A stretch of DNA of 64,000 bases from Orychophragmus violaceus (GCA_030180135.1 CM058238.1:44295765-44359764); one strand, 5' to 3'; counted from the first letter of the stretch, positions 1 through 14,171 are shown. A program made the numbers and translations. The notes: generated by a model from the letters alone, not told the origin.

Positions 1-3000
1 ACATTAATCTTCTAAAAGGTCCTATGAGATCCTAAATAAAACTTTTTAACCAAAATTTCTTGAAACATATATGTCATGGATTGGTGAATTTCGGTAAAGT
101 AAGACAACAATAAGTAAGTTTTTGTATGCTCCTAAAGGTAGAATTAGAATCATTTTATACAAGTTTATGTTCGTTTGTAACACCCCTAAGTAACCCTTCT
201 AAGAGACTAGAAAGAAACTTTGATCTTCGAAAAGTTCCTATGAGAATCCTAAATAAAACATTTTAACCAAAATATCTTGAAACATATATGTCATGGATTG
301 GAGAATTTAGGTGAGGTAGGACAACTATAAGTAAGTTTTTGTATGCTCCTAAAGGTAGAATGAGAAGCATTTTATACAAGTTTATGTTCGTTTGTAACAC
401 ACCTAAGTAACCCTTCTAAATGACTAGAAAGAAACATTAATCTTCTAAAAGGTCCTATGAGATCCTAAATAAAACTTTTTAACCAAAATTTCTTGAAACA
501 TATATGTCATGGATTGGTGAATTTCGGTAAAGTAAGACAACAATAAGTAAGTGTTTGTATGTTCCTAAAGGTAGAATTAGAATCATTTTATACAAGTTTA
601 TGTTCGTTTGTAACACCCCTAAGTAACCCTTCTAAGAGACTAGAAAGAAACTTTGATCTTCGAAAAGTTCCTATGAGAATCCTAAATAAAACATTTTAAC
701 CAAAATATCTTGAAACATATATGTCATTGATTGGAGAATTTAGGTGAGGTAGGACAACCATAAGTAAATTTTTGTATGCTCCTAAAGGTAGAATGAGAAT
801 CATTTTATACAAGTTTATGTTCGTTTGTAACACACCTAAGTAACCCTTCTAAATGACTAGAAAGACACTTTGATCTTCGAAAAGTTCCTATGAGAATCCT
901 AAATAAAACATTTTAACCAAAATATCTTGAAACATATATGTCATGGATTGGAGAATTTAGGTGAGGTAGGACAACTATAAGTAAGTTTTTGTATGCTCCT
1001 AAAGGTAGAATGAGAAGCATTTTATACAAGTTTATGTTCGTTTGTAACACACCTAAGTAACCCTTCTAAATGACTAGAAAGACACTTTGATCTTCTAAAA
1101 TGTCCTATGAGAATCCTTAACAAAACTTTTTAAATTAAATTTCTTGAAACATATGTGTCATGGATTGGAGAATTTAGGTGATGTAAGACAACTATAAATA
1201 AGTTTTTGTATGCTCCTAAAGGTAGAATGAGAAGCATGTTGTAATGTTTTTGTTCGTTCGTAACGCCACCAAGTAACCTCTCTAAAAGACTAGAAAGAAA
1301 CTTTAATCTTCTAAAAGGTCCTATGAGATCCTAAATAAAACTTTTTAACCAAAACTTCTTGAAACATATATGTCATGGATTGGTGAATTTCGGTGAAGTA
1401 AGACAACAATAAGTAAGTTTTTGTATGCTCCTAAAGGTAGAATTAGAATCATTTTATACAAGTTTATGTTCGTTTGTAACACCCCTAAGTAACCCTTCTA
1501 AGAGACTAGAAAGAAACTTTGATCTTCGAAAAGTTCCTATGAGAATCCTAAATAAAACATTTTAACCAAAATATCTTGAAACATATATGTCATGGATTGG
1601 AGAATTTAGGTGAGGTAGGACAACTATAAGTAAGTTTTTGTATGCTCCTAAAGGTAGAATGAGAATCATTTTATACAAGTTTATATTCGTTTGTAACACA
1701 CCTAAGTAACCCTTCTAAATGACTAGAAAGACACTTTGATCTTCTAAAATGTCCTATGAGAATCCTTAACAAAACTTTTTAAACTAAATTTCTTGAAACA
1801 TATGTGTCATGGATTGGAGAATTTAGGTGATGTAAGACAACTATAAATAAGTTTTTGTATGCTCCTAAAGGTAGAATGAGAAGCATGTTGTGATGTTTTT
1901 GTTCGTTCGTAACGCCACTAAGTAACATCTCTAAAAGACTAGAAAGAAACTTTAATCTTCTAAAAGGTCCTATGAGATCCTAAATAAAACTTTTTAACCA
2001 AAACTTCTTGAAACATATATGTCATGGATTGGTGAATTTCGGTAAAGTAAGACAACAATAAGTAAGTTTTTGTATGTTCCTAAAGGTAGAATTAGAAGCA
2101 TTTTATACAAGTTTATGTTCGTTTGTAACACCCCTAAGTAACCCTTCTAAGAGACTAGAAAGAAACTTTGATCTTCGAAAAGTTCCTATGAGAATCCTAA
2201 ATAAAACATTTTAACCAAAATATCTTGAAACATATATGTCATGGATTGGAGAATTTAGGTGAGGTAGGACAACTATAAGTAAGTTTTTGTATGCTCCTAA
2301 AGGTTGAATATGAAGCATTTTATACAAGTTTATGTTCGTTTGTAACACACCTAAGTAACCCTTCTAAATGACTAGAAAGACACTTTGATCTTCGAAAAGT
2401 TCCTATGAGAATCCTAAATAAAACATTTTAACCAAAATATCTTGAAACATATATGTCATGGATTGGAGAATTTAGGTGAGGAAGGACAACTATAAGTAAG
2501 TTTTTGTATGCTCCTAAAGGTAGAATGAGAAACATTTTATTTAAGTTTATGTTCGTTTGTAACACACCTAAGTAACCCTTCTAAATGACTAGAAAGACAC
2601 TTTGATCTTCTAAAATGTCCTATGAGAATCCTTAACAAAACTTTTTAAACTAAATTTCTTGAAACATATGTGTCATGGATTGGAGAATTTAGGTGATGTA
2701 AGACAACTATAAATAAGTTTTTGTATGCTCCTAAAGGTAGAATGAGAAGCATGTTGTAATGTTTTTGTTCGTTTGTAACACCACTAAGTAACCTCTCTAA
2801 AAGACTAGAAAGAAACTTTAATCTTCTAAAAGGTCCTATGAGATCCTAAATAAAACTTTTTAACCAAAACTTCTTGAAACATATATGTCATGGATTGGTG
2901 AATTTCGGTAAAGTAAGACAACAATAAGTAAGTTTTTGTATGCTCCTAAAGGTAGAATTAGAATCATTTTATACAAGTTTATGTTCGTTTGTAACACCCC

Positions 3001-6000
3001 TAAGTAACCCTTCTAAGAGACTAGAAAGAAACTTTGATCTTCGAAAAGTTCCTATGAGAATCCTAAATAAAACATTTTAACCAAAATATCTTGAAACATA
3101 TATGTCATGGATTGGAGAATTTAGGTGAGGTAGGACAACTATAAGTAAGTTTTTGTATGCTCCTAAAGGTAGAATGAGAAGCATTTTATACAAGTTTATG
3201 TTCGTTTGTAACACACCTAAGTAACCCTTCTAAATGACTAGAAAGACACTTTGATCTTCTAAAATGTCCTATGAGAATCCTTAACAAAACTTTTTAAACT
3301 AAATTTCTTGAAACATATGTGTCATGGATTGGAGAATTTAGGTGATGTAAGACAACTATAAATAAGTTTTTGTATGCTCCTAAAGGTAGAATGAGAAGCA
3401 TGTTGTAATGTTTTTGTTCGTTCGTAACGCCACCAAGTAACCTCTCTAAAAGACTAGAAAGAAACTTTAATCTTCTAAAAGGTCCTATGAGATCCTAAAT
3501 AAAACTTTTTAACCAAAACTTCTTGAAACATATATGTCATGGATTGGTGAATTTCGGTGAAGTAAGACAACAATAAGTAAGTTTTTGTATGCTCCTAAAG
3601 GTAGAATTAGAATCATTTTATACAAGTTTATGTTCGTTTGTAACACCCCTAAGTAACCCTTCTAAGAGACTAGAAAGAAACTTTGATCTTCGAAAAGTTC
3701 CTATGAGAATCCTAAATAAAACATTTTAACCAAAATATCTTGAAACATATATGTCATGGATTGGAGAATTTAGGTGAGGTAGGACAACTATAAGTAAGTT
3801 TTTGTATGCTCCTAAAGGTAGAATGAGAATCATTTTATACAAGTTTATGTTCGTTTGTAACACACCTAAGTAACCCTTCTAAATGACTAGAAAGACACTT
3901 TGATCTTCTAAAATGTCCTATGAGAATCCTTAACAAAACTTTTTAAACTAAATTTCTTGAAACATATGTGTCATGGATTGGAGAATTTAGGTGATGTAAG
4001 ACAACTATAAATAAGTTTTTGTATGCTCCTAAAGGTAGAATGAGAAGCATGTTGTAATGTTTTTGTTCGTTCGTAACGCCACTAAGTAACCTCTCTAAAA
4101 GACTAGAAAGAAACTTTAATCTTCTAAAAGGTCCTATGAGATCCTAAATAAAACTTTTTAACCAAAACTTCTTGAAACATATATGTCATGGATTGGTGAA
4201 TTTCGGTGAAGTAAGACAACAATAAGTAAGTTTTTGTATGCTCCTAAAGGTAGAATTAGAATCATTTTATACAAGTTTATGTTCGTTTGTAACACCCCTA
4301 AGTAACCCTTCTAAGAGACTAGAAAGAAACTTTGATCTTCGAAAAGTTCCTATGAGAATCCTAAATAAAACATTTTAACCAAAATATCTTGAAACATATA
4401 TGTCATGGATTGGAGAATTTAGGTGAGGTAGGACAACTATAAGTAAGTTTTTGTATGCTCCTAAAGGTAGAATGAGAATCATTTTATACAAGTTTATGTT
4501 CGTTTGTAACACACCTAAGTAACCCTTCTAAATGACTAGAAAGACACTTTGATCTTCTAAAATGTCCTATGAGAATCCTTAACAAAACTTTTTAAACTAA
4601 ATTTCTTGAAACATATGTGTCATGGATTGGAGAATTTAGGTGATGTAAGACAACTATAAATAAGTTTTTGTATGCTCCTAAAGGTAGAATGAGAAGCATG
4701 TTGTAATGTTTTTGTTCGTTCGTAACGCCACTAAGTAACCTCTCTAAAAGACTAGAAAGAAACTTTAATCTTCTAAAAGGTCCTATGAGATCCTAAATAA
4801 AACTTTTTAACCAAAACTTCTTGAAACATATATGTCATGGATTGGTGAATTTCGGTGAAGTAAGACAACAATAAGTAAGTTTTTGTATGCTCCTAAAGGT
4901 AGAATTAGAAGCATTTTATACAAGTTTATGTTCGTTTGTAACACCCCTAAGTAACCCTTCTAAGAGACTAGAAAGAAACTTTGATCTTCGAAAAGTTCCT
5001 ATGAGAATCCTAAATAAAACATTTTAACCAAAATATCTTGAAACATATATGTCATGGATTGGAGAATTTAGGTGAGGTAGGACAACTATAAGTAAGTTTT
5101 TGTATGCTCCTAAAGGTAGAATGAGAATCATTTTATACAAGTTTATGTTCGTTTGTAACACACCTAAGTAACCCTTCTAAATGACTAGAAAGACACTTTG
5201 ATCTTCTAAAATGTCCTATGAGAATCCTTAACAAAACTTTTTAAACTAAATTTCTTGAAACATATGTGTCATGGATTGGAGAATTTAGGTGATGTAAGAC
5301 AACTATAAATAAGTTTTTGTATGCTCCTAAAGGTAGAATGAGAAGCATGTTGTAATGTTTTTGTTCGTTCGTAACGCCACCTAAGTAACCTCTCTAAAAG
5401 ACTAGAAAGAAACAATCTTCTAAAAGGTCCTATGAGATCCTTAAAACTTTTTAACCAAAAAAACTTCTTGAAACATATATGTCATGGATTGGTGAATTTC
5501 GGTGAAGTAAGACAACAATAAGTAAGTTTTTGTATGCTCCTAAAGGTAGAATTAGAATCATTTTATACAAGTTTATGTTCGTTTGTAACACCCCCAAGTA
5601 ACCCTTCTAAGAGACTAGAAAGAAACTTTGATCTTCGAAAAGTTCCTATGAGAATCCTAAATAAAACATTTTAACCAAAATATCTTGAAACATATATGTC
5701 ATGGATTGGAGAATTTAGGTGAGGTAGGACAACTATAAGTAAGTTTTTGTATGCTCCTAAAGGTAGAATGAGAATCATTTTATACAAGTTTATATTCGTT
5801 TGTAACACACCTAAGTAACCCTTCTAAATGACTAGAAAGACACTTTGATCTTCTAAAATGTCCTATGAGAATCCTTAACAAAACTTTTTAAACTAAATTT
5901 CTTGAAACATATGTGTCATGGATTGGAGAATTTAGGTGATGTAAGACAACTATAAATAAGTTTTTGTATGCTCCTAAAGGTAGAATGAGAAGCATGTTGT

Positions 6001-9000
6001 GATGTTTTTGTTCGTTCGTAACGCCACTAAGTAACATCTCTAAAAGACTAGAAAGAAACTTTAATCTTCTAAAAGGTCCTATGAGATCCTAAATAAAACT
6101 TTTTAACCAAAACTTCTTGAAACATATATGTCATGGATTGGTGAATTTCGGTAAAGTAAGACAACAATAAGTAAGTTTTTGTATGTTCCTAAAGGTAGAA
6201 TTAGAAGCATTTTATACAAGTTTATGTTCGTTTGTAACACCCCTAAGTAACCCTTCTAAGAGACTAGAAAGAAACTTTGATCTTCGAAAAGTTCCTATGA
6301 GAATCCTAAATAAAACATTTTAACCAAAATATCTTGAAACATATATGTCATGGATTGGAGAATTTAGGTGAGGTAGGACAACTATAAGTAAGTTTTTGTA
6401 TGCTCCTAAAGGTTGAATATGAAGCATTTTATACAAGTTTATGTTCGTTTGTAACACACCTAAGTAACCCTTCTAAATGACTAGAAAGACACTTTGATCT
6501 TCGAAAAGTTCCTATGAGAATCCTAAATAAAACATTTTAACCAAAATATCTTGAAACATATATGTCATGGATTGGAGAATTTAGGTGAGGAAGGACAACT
6601 ATAAGTAAGTTTTTGTATGCTCCTAAAGGTAGAATGAGAAACATTTTATTTAAGTTTATGTTCGTTTGTAACACACCTAAGTAACCCTTCTAAATGACTA
6701 GAAAGACACTTTGATCTTCTAAAATGTCCTATGAGAATCCTTAACAAAACTTTTTAAACTAAATTTCTTGAAACATATGTGTCATGGATTGGAGAATTTA
6801 GGTGATGTAAGACAACTATAAATAAGTTTTTGTATGCTCCTAAAGGTAGAATGAGAAGCATGTTGTAATGTTTTTGTTCGTTCGTAACGCCACTAAGTAA
6901 CATCTCTAAAAGACTAGAAAGAAACTTTAATCTTCTAAAAGGTCCTATGAGATCCTAAATAAAACTTTTTAACCAAAACTTCTTGAAACATATATGTCAT
7001 GGATTGGTGAATTTCGGTAAAGTAAGACAACAATAAGTAAGTTTTTGTATGTTCCTAAAGGTAGAATTAGAAGCATTTTATACAAGTTTATGTTCGTTTG
7101 TAACACCCCTAAGTAACCCTTCTAAGAGACTAGAAAGAAACTTTGATCTTTGAAAAGTTCCTATGAGAATCCTAAATAAAACATTTTAACCAAAATATCT
7201 TGAAACATATATGTCATGGATTGGAGAATTTAGGTGAGGTAGGACAACTATAAGTAAGTTTTTGTATGCTCCTAAAGGTTGAATATGAAGCATTTTATAC
7301 AAGTTTATGTTCGTTTGTAACACACCTAAGTAACCCTTCTAAATGACTAGAAAGACACTTTGATCTTCGAAAAGTTCCTATGAGAATCCTAAATAAAACA
7401 TTTTAACCAAAATATCTTGAAACATATATGTCATGGATTGGAGAATTTAGGTGAGGAAGGACAACTATAAGTAAGTTTTTGTATGCTCCTAAAGGTAGAA
7501 TGAGAAACATTTTATTTAAGTTTATGTTCGTTTGTAACACACCTAAGTAACCCTTCTAAATGACTAGAAAGACACTTTGATCTTCTAAAATGTCCTATGA
7601 GAATCCTTAACAAAACTTTTTAAATTAAATTTCTTGAAACATATGTGTCATGGATTGGAGAATTTAGGTGATGTAAGACAACTATAAATAAGTTTTTGTA
7701 TGCTCCTAAAGGTAGAATGAGAAGCATGTTGTAATGTTTTTGTTCGTTCGTAACGCCACCAAGTAACCTCTCTAAAAGACTAGAAAGAAACTTTAATCTT
7801 CTAAAAGGTCCTATGAGATCCTAAATAAAACTTTTTAACCAAAACTTCTTGAAACATATATGTCATGGATTGGTGAATTTCGGTGAAGTAAGACAACAAT
7901 AAGTAAGTTTTTGTATGCTCCTAAAGGTAGAATTAGAATCATTTTATACAAGTTTATGTTCGTTTGTAACACCCCTAAGTAACCCTTCTAAGAGACTAGA
8001 AAGAAACTTTGATCTTCGAAAAGTTCCTATGAGAATCCTAAATAAAACATTTCAACCAAAATATCTTGAAACATATATGTCATGGATTGGAGAATTTAGG
8101 TGAGGTAGGACAACTATAAGTAAGTTTTTGTATGCTCCTAAAGGTAGAATGAGAATCATTTTATACAAGTTTATGTTCGTTTGTAACACACCTAAGTAAC
8201 CCTTCTAAATGACTAGAAAGACACTTTGATCTTCTAAAATGTCCTATGAGAATCCTTAACAAAACTTTTTAAACTAAATTTCTTGAAACATATGTGTCAT
8301 GGATTGGAGAATTTAGGTGATGTAAGACAACTATAAATAAGTTTTTGTATGCTCCTAAAGGTAGAATGAGAAGCATGTTGTAATGTTTTTGTTCGTTCGT
8401 AACGCCACTAAGTAACCTCTCTAAAAGACTAGAAAGAAACTTTAATCTTCTAAAAGGTCCTATGAGATCCTAAATAAAACTTTTTAACCAAAACTTCTTG
8501 AAACATATATGTCATGGATTGTTGAATTTCGGTGAAGTAAGACAACAATAAGTAAGTTTTTGTATGCTCCTAAAGGTAGAATTAGAATCATTTTATACAA
8601 GTTTATGTTCGTTTGTAACACCCCCAAGTAACCCTTCTAAGAGACTAGAAAGAAACTTTGATCTTCGAAAAGTTCCTATGAGAATCCTAAATAAAACATT
8701 TTAACCAAAATATCTTGAAACATATATGTCATGGATTGGAGAATTTAGGTGAGGTAGGACAACTATAAGTAAGTTTTTGTATGCTCCTAAAGGTAGAATG
8801 AGAATCATTTTATACAAGTTTATATTCGTTTGTAACACACCTAAGTAACCCTTCTAAATGACTAGAAAGACACTTTGATCTTCTAAAATGTCCTATGAGA
8901 ATCCTTAACAAAACTTTTTAAACTAAATTTCTTGAAACATATGTGTCATAGATTGGAGAATTTAGGTGATGTAAGACAACTATAAATAAGTTTTTGTATG

Positions 9001-12000
9001 CTCCTAAAGGTAGAATGAGAAGCATGTTGTGATGTTTTTGTTCGTTCGTAACGCCACTAAGTAACATCTCTAAAAGACTAGAAAGAAACTTTAATCTTCT
9101 AAAAGGTCCTATGAGATCCTAAATAAAACTTTTTAACCAAAACTTCTTGAAACATATATGTCATGGATTGGTGAATTTCGGTAAAGTAAGACAACAATAA
9201 GTAAGTTTTTGTATGTTCCTAAAGGTAGAATTAGAAGCATTTTATACAAGTTTATGTTCGTTTGTAACACCCCTAAGTAACCCTTCTAAGAGACTAGAAA
9301 GAAACTTTGATCTTTGAAAAGTTCCTATGAGAATCCTAAATAAAACATTTTAACCAAAATATCTTGAAACATATATGTCATGGATTGGAGAATTTAGGTG
9401 AGGTAGGACAACTATAAGTAAGTTTTTGTATGCTCCTAAAGGTTGAATATGAAGCATTTTATACAAGTTTATGTTCGTTTGTAACACACCTAAGTAACCC
9501 TTCTAAATGACTAGAAAGACACTTTGATCTTCGAAAAGTTCCTATGAGAATCCTAAATAAAACATTTTAACCAAAATATCTTGAAACATATATGTCATGG
9601 ATTGGAGAATTTAGGTGAGGAAGGACAACTATAAGTAAGTTTTTGTATGCTCCTAAAGGTAGAATGAGAAACATTTTATTTAAGTTTATGTTCGTTTGTA
9701 ACACACCTAAGTAACCCTTCTAAATGACTAGAAAGACACTTTGATCTTCTAAAATGTCCTATGAGAATCCTTAACAAAACTTTTTAAATTAAATTTCTTG
9801 AAACATATGTGTCATGGATTGGAGAATTTAGGTGATGTAAGACAACTATAAATAAGTTTTTGTATGCTCCTAAAGGTAGAATGAGAAGCATGTTGTAATG
9901 TTTTTGTTCGTTCGTAACGCCACCAAGTAACCTCTCTAAAAGACTAGAAAGAAACTTTAATCTTCTAAAAGGTCCTATGAGATCCTAAATAAAACTTTTT
10001 AACCAAAACTTCTTGAAACATATATGTCATGGATTGGTGAATTTCGGTGAAGTAAGACAACAATAAGTAAGTTTTTGTATGCTCCTAAAGGTAGAATTAG
10101 AATCATTTTATACAAGTTTATGTTCGTTTGTAACACCCCTAAGTAACCCTTCTAAGAGACTAGAAAGAAACTTTGATCTTCGAAAAGTTCCTATGAGAAT
10201 CCTAAATAAAACATTTCAACCAAAATATCTTGAAACATATATGTCATGGATTGGAGAATTTAGGTGAGGTAGGACAACTATAAGTAAGTTTTTGTATGCT
10301 CCTAAAGGTAGAATGAGAATCATTTTATACAAGTTTATGTTCGTTTGTAACACACCTAAGTAACCCTTCTAAATGACTAGAAAGACACTTTGATCTTCTA
10401 AAATGTCCTATGAGAATCCTTAACAAAACTTTTTAAACTAAATTTCTTGAAACATATGTGTCATGGATTGGAGAATTTAGGTGATGTAAGACAACTATAA
10501 ATAAGTTTTTGTATGCTCCTAAAGGTAGAATGAGAAGCATGTTGTGATGTTTTTGTTCGTTCGTAACGCCACTAAGTAACATCTCTAAAAGACTAGAAAG
10601 AAACTTTAATCTTCTAAAAGGTCCTATGAGATCCTAAATAAAACTTTTTAACCAAAACTTCTTGAAACATATATGTCATGGATTGGTGAATTTCGGTAAA
10701 GTAAGACAACAATAAGTAAGTTTTTGTATGTTCCTAAAGGTAGAATTAGAAGCATTTTATACAAGTTTATGTTCGTTTGTAACACCCCTAAGTAACCCTT
10801 CTAAGAGACTAGAAAGAAACTTTGATCTTCGAAAAGTTCCTATGAGAATCCTAAATAAAACATTTTAACCAAAATATCTTGAAACATATATGTCATGGAT
10901 TGGAGAATTTAGGTGAGGTAGGACAACTATAAGTAAGTTTTTGTATGCTCCTAAAGGTAGAATGAGAATCATTTTATACAAGTTTATGTTCGTTTGTAAC
11001 ACACCTAAGTAACCCTTCTAAATGACTAGAAAGACACTTTGATCTTCTAAAATGTCCTATGAGAATCCTTAACAAAACTTTTTAAACTAAATTTCTTGAA
11101 ACATATGTGTCATGGATTGGAGAATTTAGGTGATGTAAGACAACTATAAATAAGTTTTTGTATGCTCCTAAAGGTAGAATGAGAAACATTTTATTTAAGT
11201 TTATGTTCGTTTGTAACACACCTAAGTAACCCTTCTAAATGACTAGAAAGACACTTTGATCTTCTAAAATGTCCTATGAGAATCCTTAACAAAACTTTTT
11301 AAACTAAATTTCTTGATACATATGTGTCATGGATTGGAGAATTTAGGTGATGTAAGACAACTATAAATAAGTTTTTGTATGCTCCTAAAGGTAGAATGAG
11401 AAGCATGTTGTAATGTTTTTGTTCGTTCGTAACGCCACTAAGTAACATCTCTAAAAGACTAGAAAGAAACTTTAATCTTCTAAAAGGTCCTATGAGATCC
11501 TAAATAAAACTTTTTAACCAAAACTTCTTGAAACATATATGTCATGGATTGGTGAATTTCGGTAAAGTAAGACAACAATAAGTAAGTTTTTGTATGTTCC
11601 TAAAGGTAGAATTAGAAGCATTTTATACAAGTTTATGTTCGTTTGTAACACCCCTAAGTAACCCTTCTAAGAGACTAGAAAGAAACTTTGATCTTCGAAA
11701 AGTTCCTATGAGAATCCTAAATAAAACATTTTAACCAAAATATCTTGAAACATATATGTCATGGATTGGAGAATTTAGGTGAGGTAGGACAACTATAAGT
11801 AAGTTTTTGTATGCTCCTAAAGGTAGAATGAGAATCATTTTATACAAGTTTATATTCGTTTGTAACACACCTAAGTAACCCTTCTAAATGACTAGAAAGA
11901 CACTTTGATCTTCTAAAATGTCCTATGAGAATCCTTAACAAAACTTTTTAAACTAAATTTCTTGAAACATATGTGTCATAGATTGGAGAATTTAGGTGAT

Positions 12001-13712
12001 GTAAGACAACTATAAATAAGTTTTTGTATGCTCCTAAAGGTAGAATGAGAAGCATGTTGTGATGTTTTTGTTCGTTCGTAACGCCACTAAGTAACATCTC
12101 TAAAAGACTAGAAAGAAACTTTAATCTTCTAAAAGGTCCTATGAGATCCTAAATAAAACTTTTTAACCAAAACTTCTTGAAACATATATGTCATGGATTG
12201 GTGAATTTCGGTAAAGTAAGACAACAATAAGTAAGTTTTTGTATGTTCCTAAAGGTAGAATTAGAAGCATTTTATACAAGTTTATGTTCGTTTGTAACAC
12301 CCCTAAGTAACCCTTCTAAGAGACTAGAAAGAAACTTTGATCTTTGAAAAGTTCCTATGAGAATCCTAAATAAAACATTTTAACCAAAATATCTTGAAAC
12401 ATATATGTCATGGATTGGAGAATTTAGGTGAGGTAGGACAACTATAAGTAAGTTTTTGTATGCTCCTAAAGGTTGAATATGAAGCATTTTATACAAGTTT
12501 ATGTTCGTTTGTAACACACCTAAGTAACCCTTCTAAATGACTAGAAAGACACTTTGATCTTCGAAAAGTTCCTATGAGAATCCTAAATAAAACATTTTAA
12601 CCAAAATATCTTGAAACATATATGTCATGGATTGAAGAATTTAGGTGAGGAAGGACAACTATAAGTAAGTTTTTGTATGCTCCTAAAGGTAGAATGAGAA
12701 ACATTTTATTTAAGTTTATGTTCGTTTGTAACACACCTAAGTAACCCTTCTAAATGACTAGAAAGACACTTTGATCTTCTAAAATGTCCTATGAGAATCC
12801 TTAACAAAACTTTTTAAACTAAATTTCTTGATACATATGTGTCATGGATTGGAGAATTTAGGTGATGTAAGACAACTATAAATAAGTTTTTGTATGCTCC
12901 TAAAGGTAGAATGAGAAGCATGTTGTAATGTTTTTGTTCGTTCGTAACGCCACTAAGTAACATCTCTAAAAGACTAGAAAGAAACTTTAATCTTCTAAAA
13001 GGTCCTATGAGATCCTAAATAAAACTTTTTAACCAAAACTTCTTGAAACATATATGTCATGGATTGGTGAATTTCGGTAAAGTAAGACAACAATAAGTAA
13101 GTTTTTGTATGTTCCTAAAGGTAGAATTAGAAGCATTTTATACAAGTTTATGTTCGTTTGTAACACCCCTAAGTAACCCTTCTAAGAGACTAGAAAGAAA
13201 CTTTGATCTTCGAAAAGTTCCTATGAGAATCCTAAATAAAACATTTTAACCAAAATATCTTGAAACATATATGTCATGGATTGGAGAATTTAGGTGAGGT
13301 AGGACAACTATAAGTAAGTTTTTGTATGCTCCTAAAGGTAGAATGAGAATCATTTTATACAAGTTTATATTCGTTTGTAACACACCTAAGTAACCCTTCT
13401 AAATGACTAGAAAGACACTTTGATCTTCTAAAATGTCCTATGAGAATCCTTAACAAAACTTTTTAAACTAAATTTCTTGAAACATATGTGTCATAGATTG
13501 GAGAATTTAGGTGATGTAAGACAACTATAAATAAGTTTTTGTATGCTCCTAAAGGTAGAATGAGAAGCATGTTGTGATGTTTTTGTTCGTTCGTAACGCC
13601 ACTAAGTAACATCTCTAAAAGACTAGAAAGAAACTTTAATCTTCTAAAAGGTCCTATGAGATCCTAAATAAAACTTTTTAACCAAAACTTCTTGAAACAT
13701 ATATGTCATGGA
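1..13712 (+). repeat. Satellite array, left flank (about 217-bp monomers, mixed tri- and tetramers)
   Basis: Head-to-tail satellite with no unique sequence. The first 77 bases are the tail of a C monomer. A-type monomers (GGATTGGTGAATTTCGG) start at 78, 511, 1377, 2026, 2892, 3541, 4190, 4839, 5486, 6135, 7001, 7867, 8516, 9165, 10031, 10680, 11546, 12195, 13061 and 13710. Most spacings are 649 (A-B-C) or 866 (four monomers); 433 at 78-510 is an A plus a B/C hybrid, and 647 at 4839-5485 carries small indels. Compared with the core, many A copies read GGTAAAG and TATGTTCC instead of GGTGAAG and TATGCTCC. B copies often read GGTTGAATATG, GAGGAAGG or TTTATTTAAG. Tetramers at 511, 2026, 6135, 7001, 9165 and 12195 contain a B-head/A-tail hybrid with a late breakpoint; the tetramer at 10680 contains a C/B hybrid. 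No coding capacity is seen. Confidence 0.97.
13708..13712. repeat. Target site duplication, left copy (ATGGA)
   Basis: ATGGA directly precedes the 5' LTR and recurs directly after the 3' LTR. It is part of the satellite motif GTCATGGATTGG, so removing the element and one copy restores an unbroken A monomer in the 649-bp register. Five bases is the normal Copia integrase spacing. Confidence 0.96.
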
Positions 13713-14040
13713 TGTTGACATGAAGATCACAAGAAGGATAATTCAACAATGTGCAAATATGGGGCAGGTTGTGATAATTAGAAGAACTCTCGGTTACAAA
13801 CTGATCCTTAGGGTTTTCACTCTCACTCATGCACATTATTCAGGATATTGGCTTATTACTTCTTTGGGAAAGTCTGGGAGGATCAGAGCATTAAAGACCA
13901 AGGTCTGAACTTCTTAGGACCTGTCACTTTCACCAGGAACAAGACAAGAAGAAGTCACCATCTAGTGACCGTTTGTCTCTCTCTCTTCCTGCGCATTCCT
14001 CCTTTGTTTTCTTCTGGTTTATTAGTTGTTTAATGTCCAT

Positions 14041-14048
14041 AAACCCTA
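14041..14048 (+). promoter_or_regulatory. Telo-box (AAACCCTA) in LTR U3
   Basis: AAACCCTA lies 11 bases upstream of the TATA-like run. In plants this motif is bound by telo-box/Myb-type factors and is common near promoters of genes active in dividing cells. The motif is seen; a role in this LTR is inferred. The identical copy in the 3' LTR is at 19292-19299. Confidence 0.4.
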
Positions 14049-14058
14049 GTAGTCTTCA

Positions 14059-14065
14059 TATATAT
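14059..14065 (+). promoter_or_regulatory. Putative TATA box of the 5' LTR promoter
   Basis: TATATAT, following CTTCA, is the only strong TATA-like run in the LTR. It would place transcription start near 14090-14100, making U3 about 380 bp and R plus U5 about 140 bp. No transcript evidence is available here. Confidence 0.5.
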
Positions 14066-14145
14066 GTGTTGTAACTCATTATTGATCAATACAGAGAAAT
14101 ATACTTCTCTTTCACAACCGCAGCTTTCCTCTCTCTCTCTAGCCG

Positions 14146-14171
14146 CCAAGAACCCTAATAGGGTTTCTTGG
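14146..14171 (+). other. Hairpin in LTR R/U5
   Basis: CCAAGAACCCT (14146-14156) pairs with AGGGTTTCTTGG (14160-14171) across an AAT loop, with one bulged base. It lies downstream of the expected start site, so it would be in the RNA at both ends. A role in 3' end formation, packaging or strand transfer is possible but not shown. The matching copy is 19397-19422. Confidence 0.5.

Noticed and set aside
7915..8103. 62-codon ORF repeated identically at 7915, 10079 and 21918
   Set aside because: It is satellite sequence opened by one T-to-C change (ATTTCAACC) that removes a stop. The three copies are products of block duplication, and the frame has no domain or start context.
13713..13725. W-box (TTGAC) at the start of the LTR
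   Set aside because: The motif is TTGACA, without the pyrimidine the W-box needs, and a single occurrence is expected by chance.
14041..14048. Telomeric repeat or nearby chromosome end
   Set aside because: Only one AAACCCTA unit per LTR and no tandem TTTAGGG array anywhere in the window.
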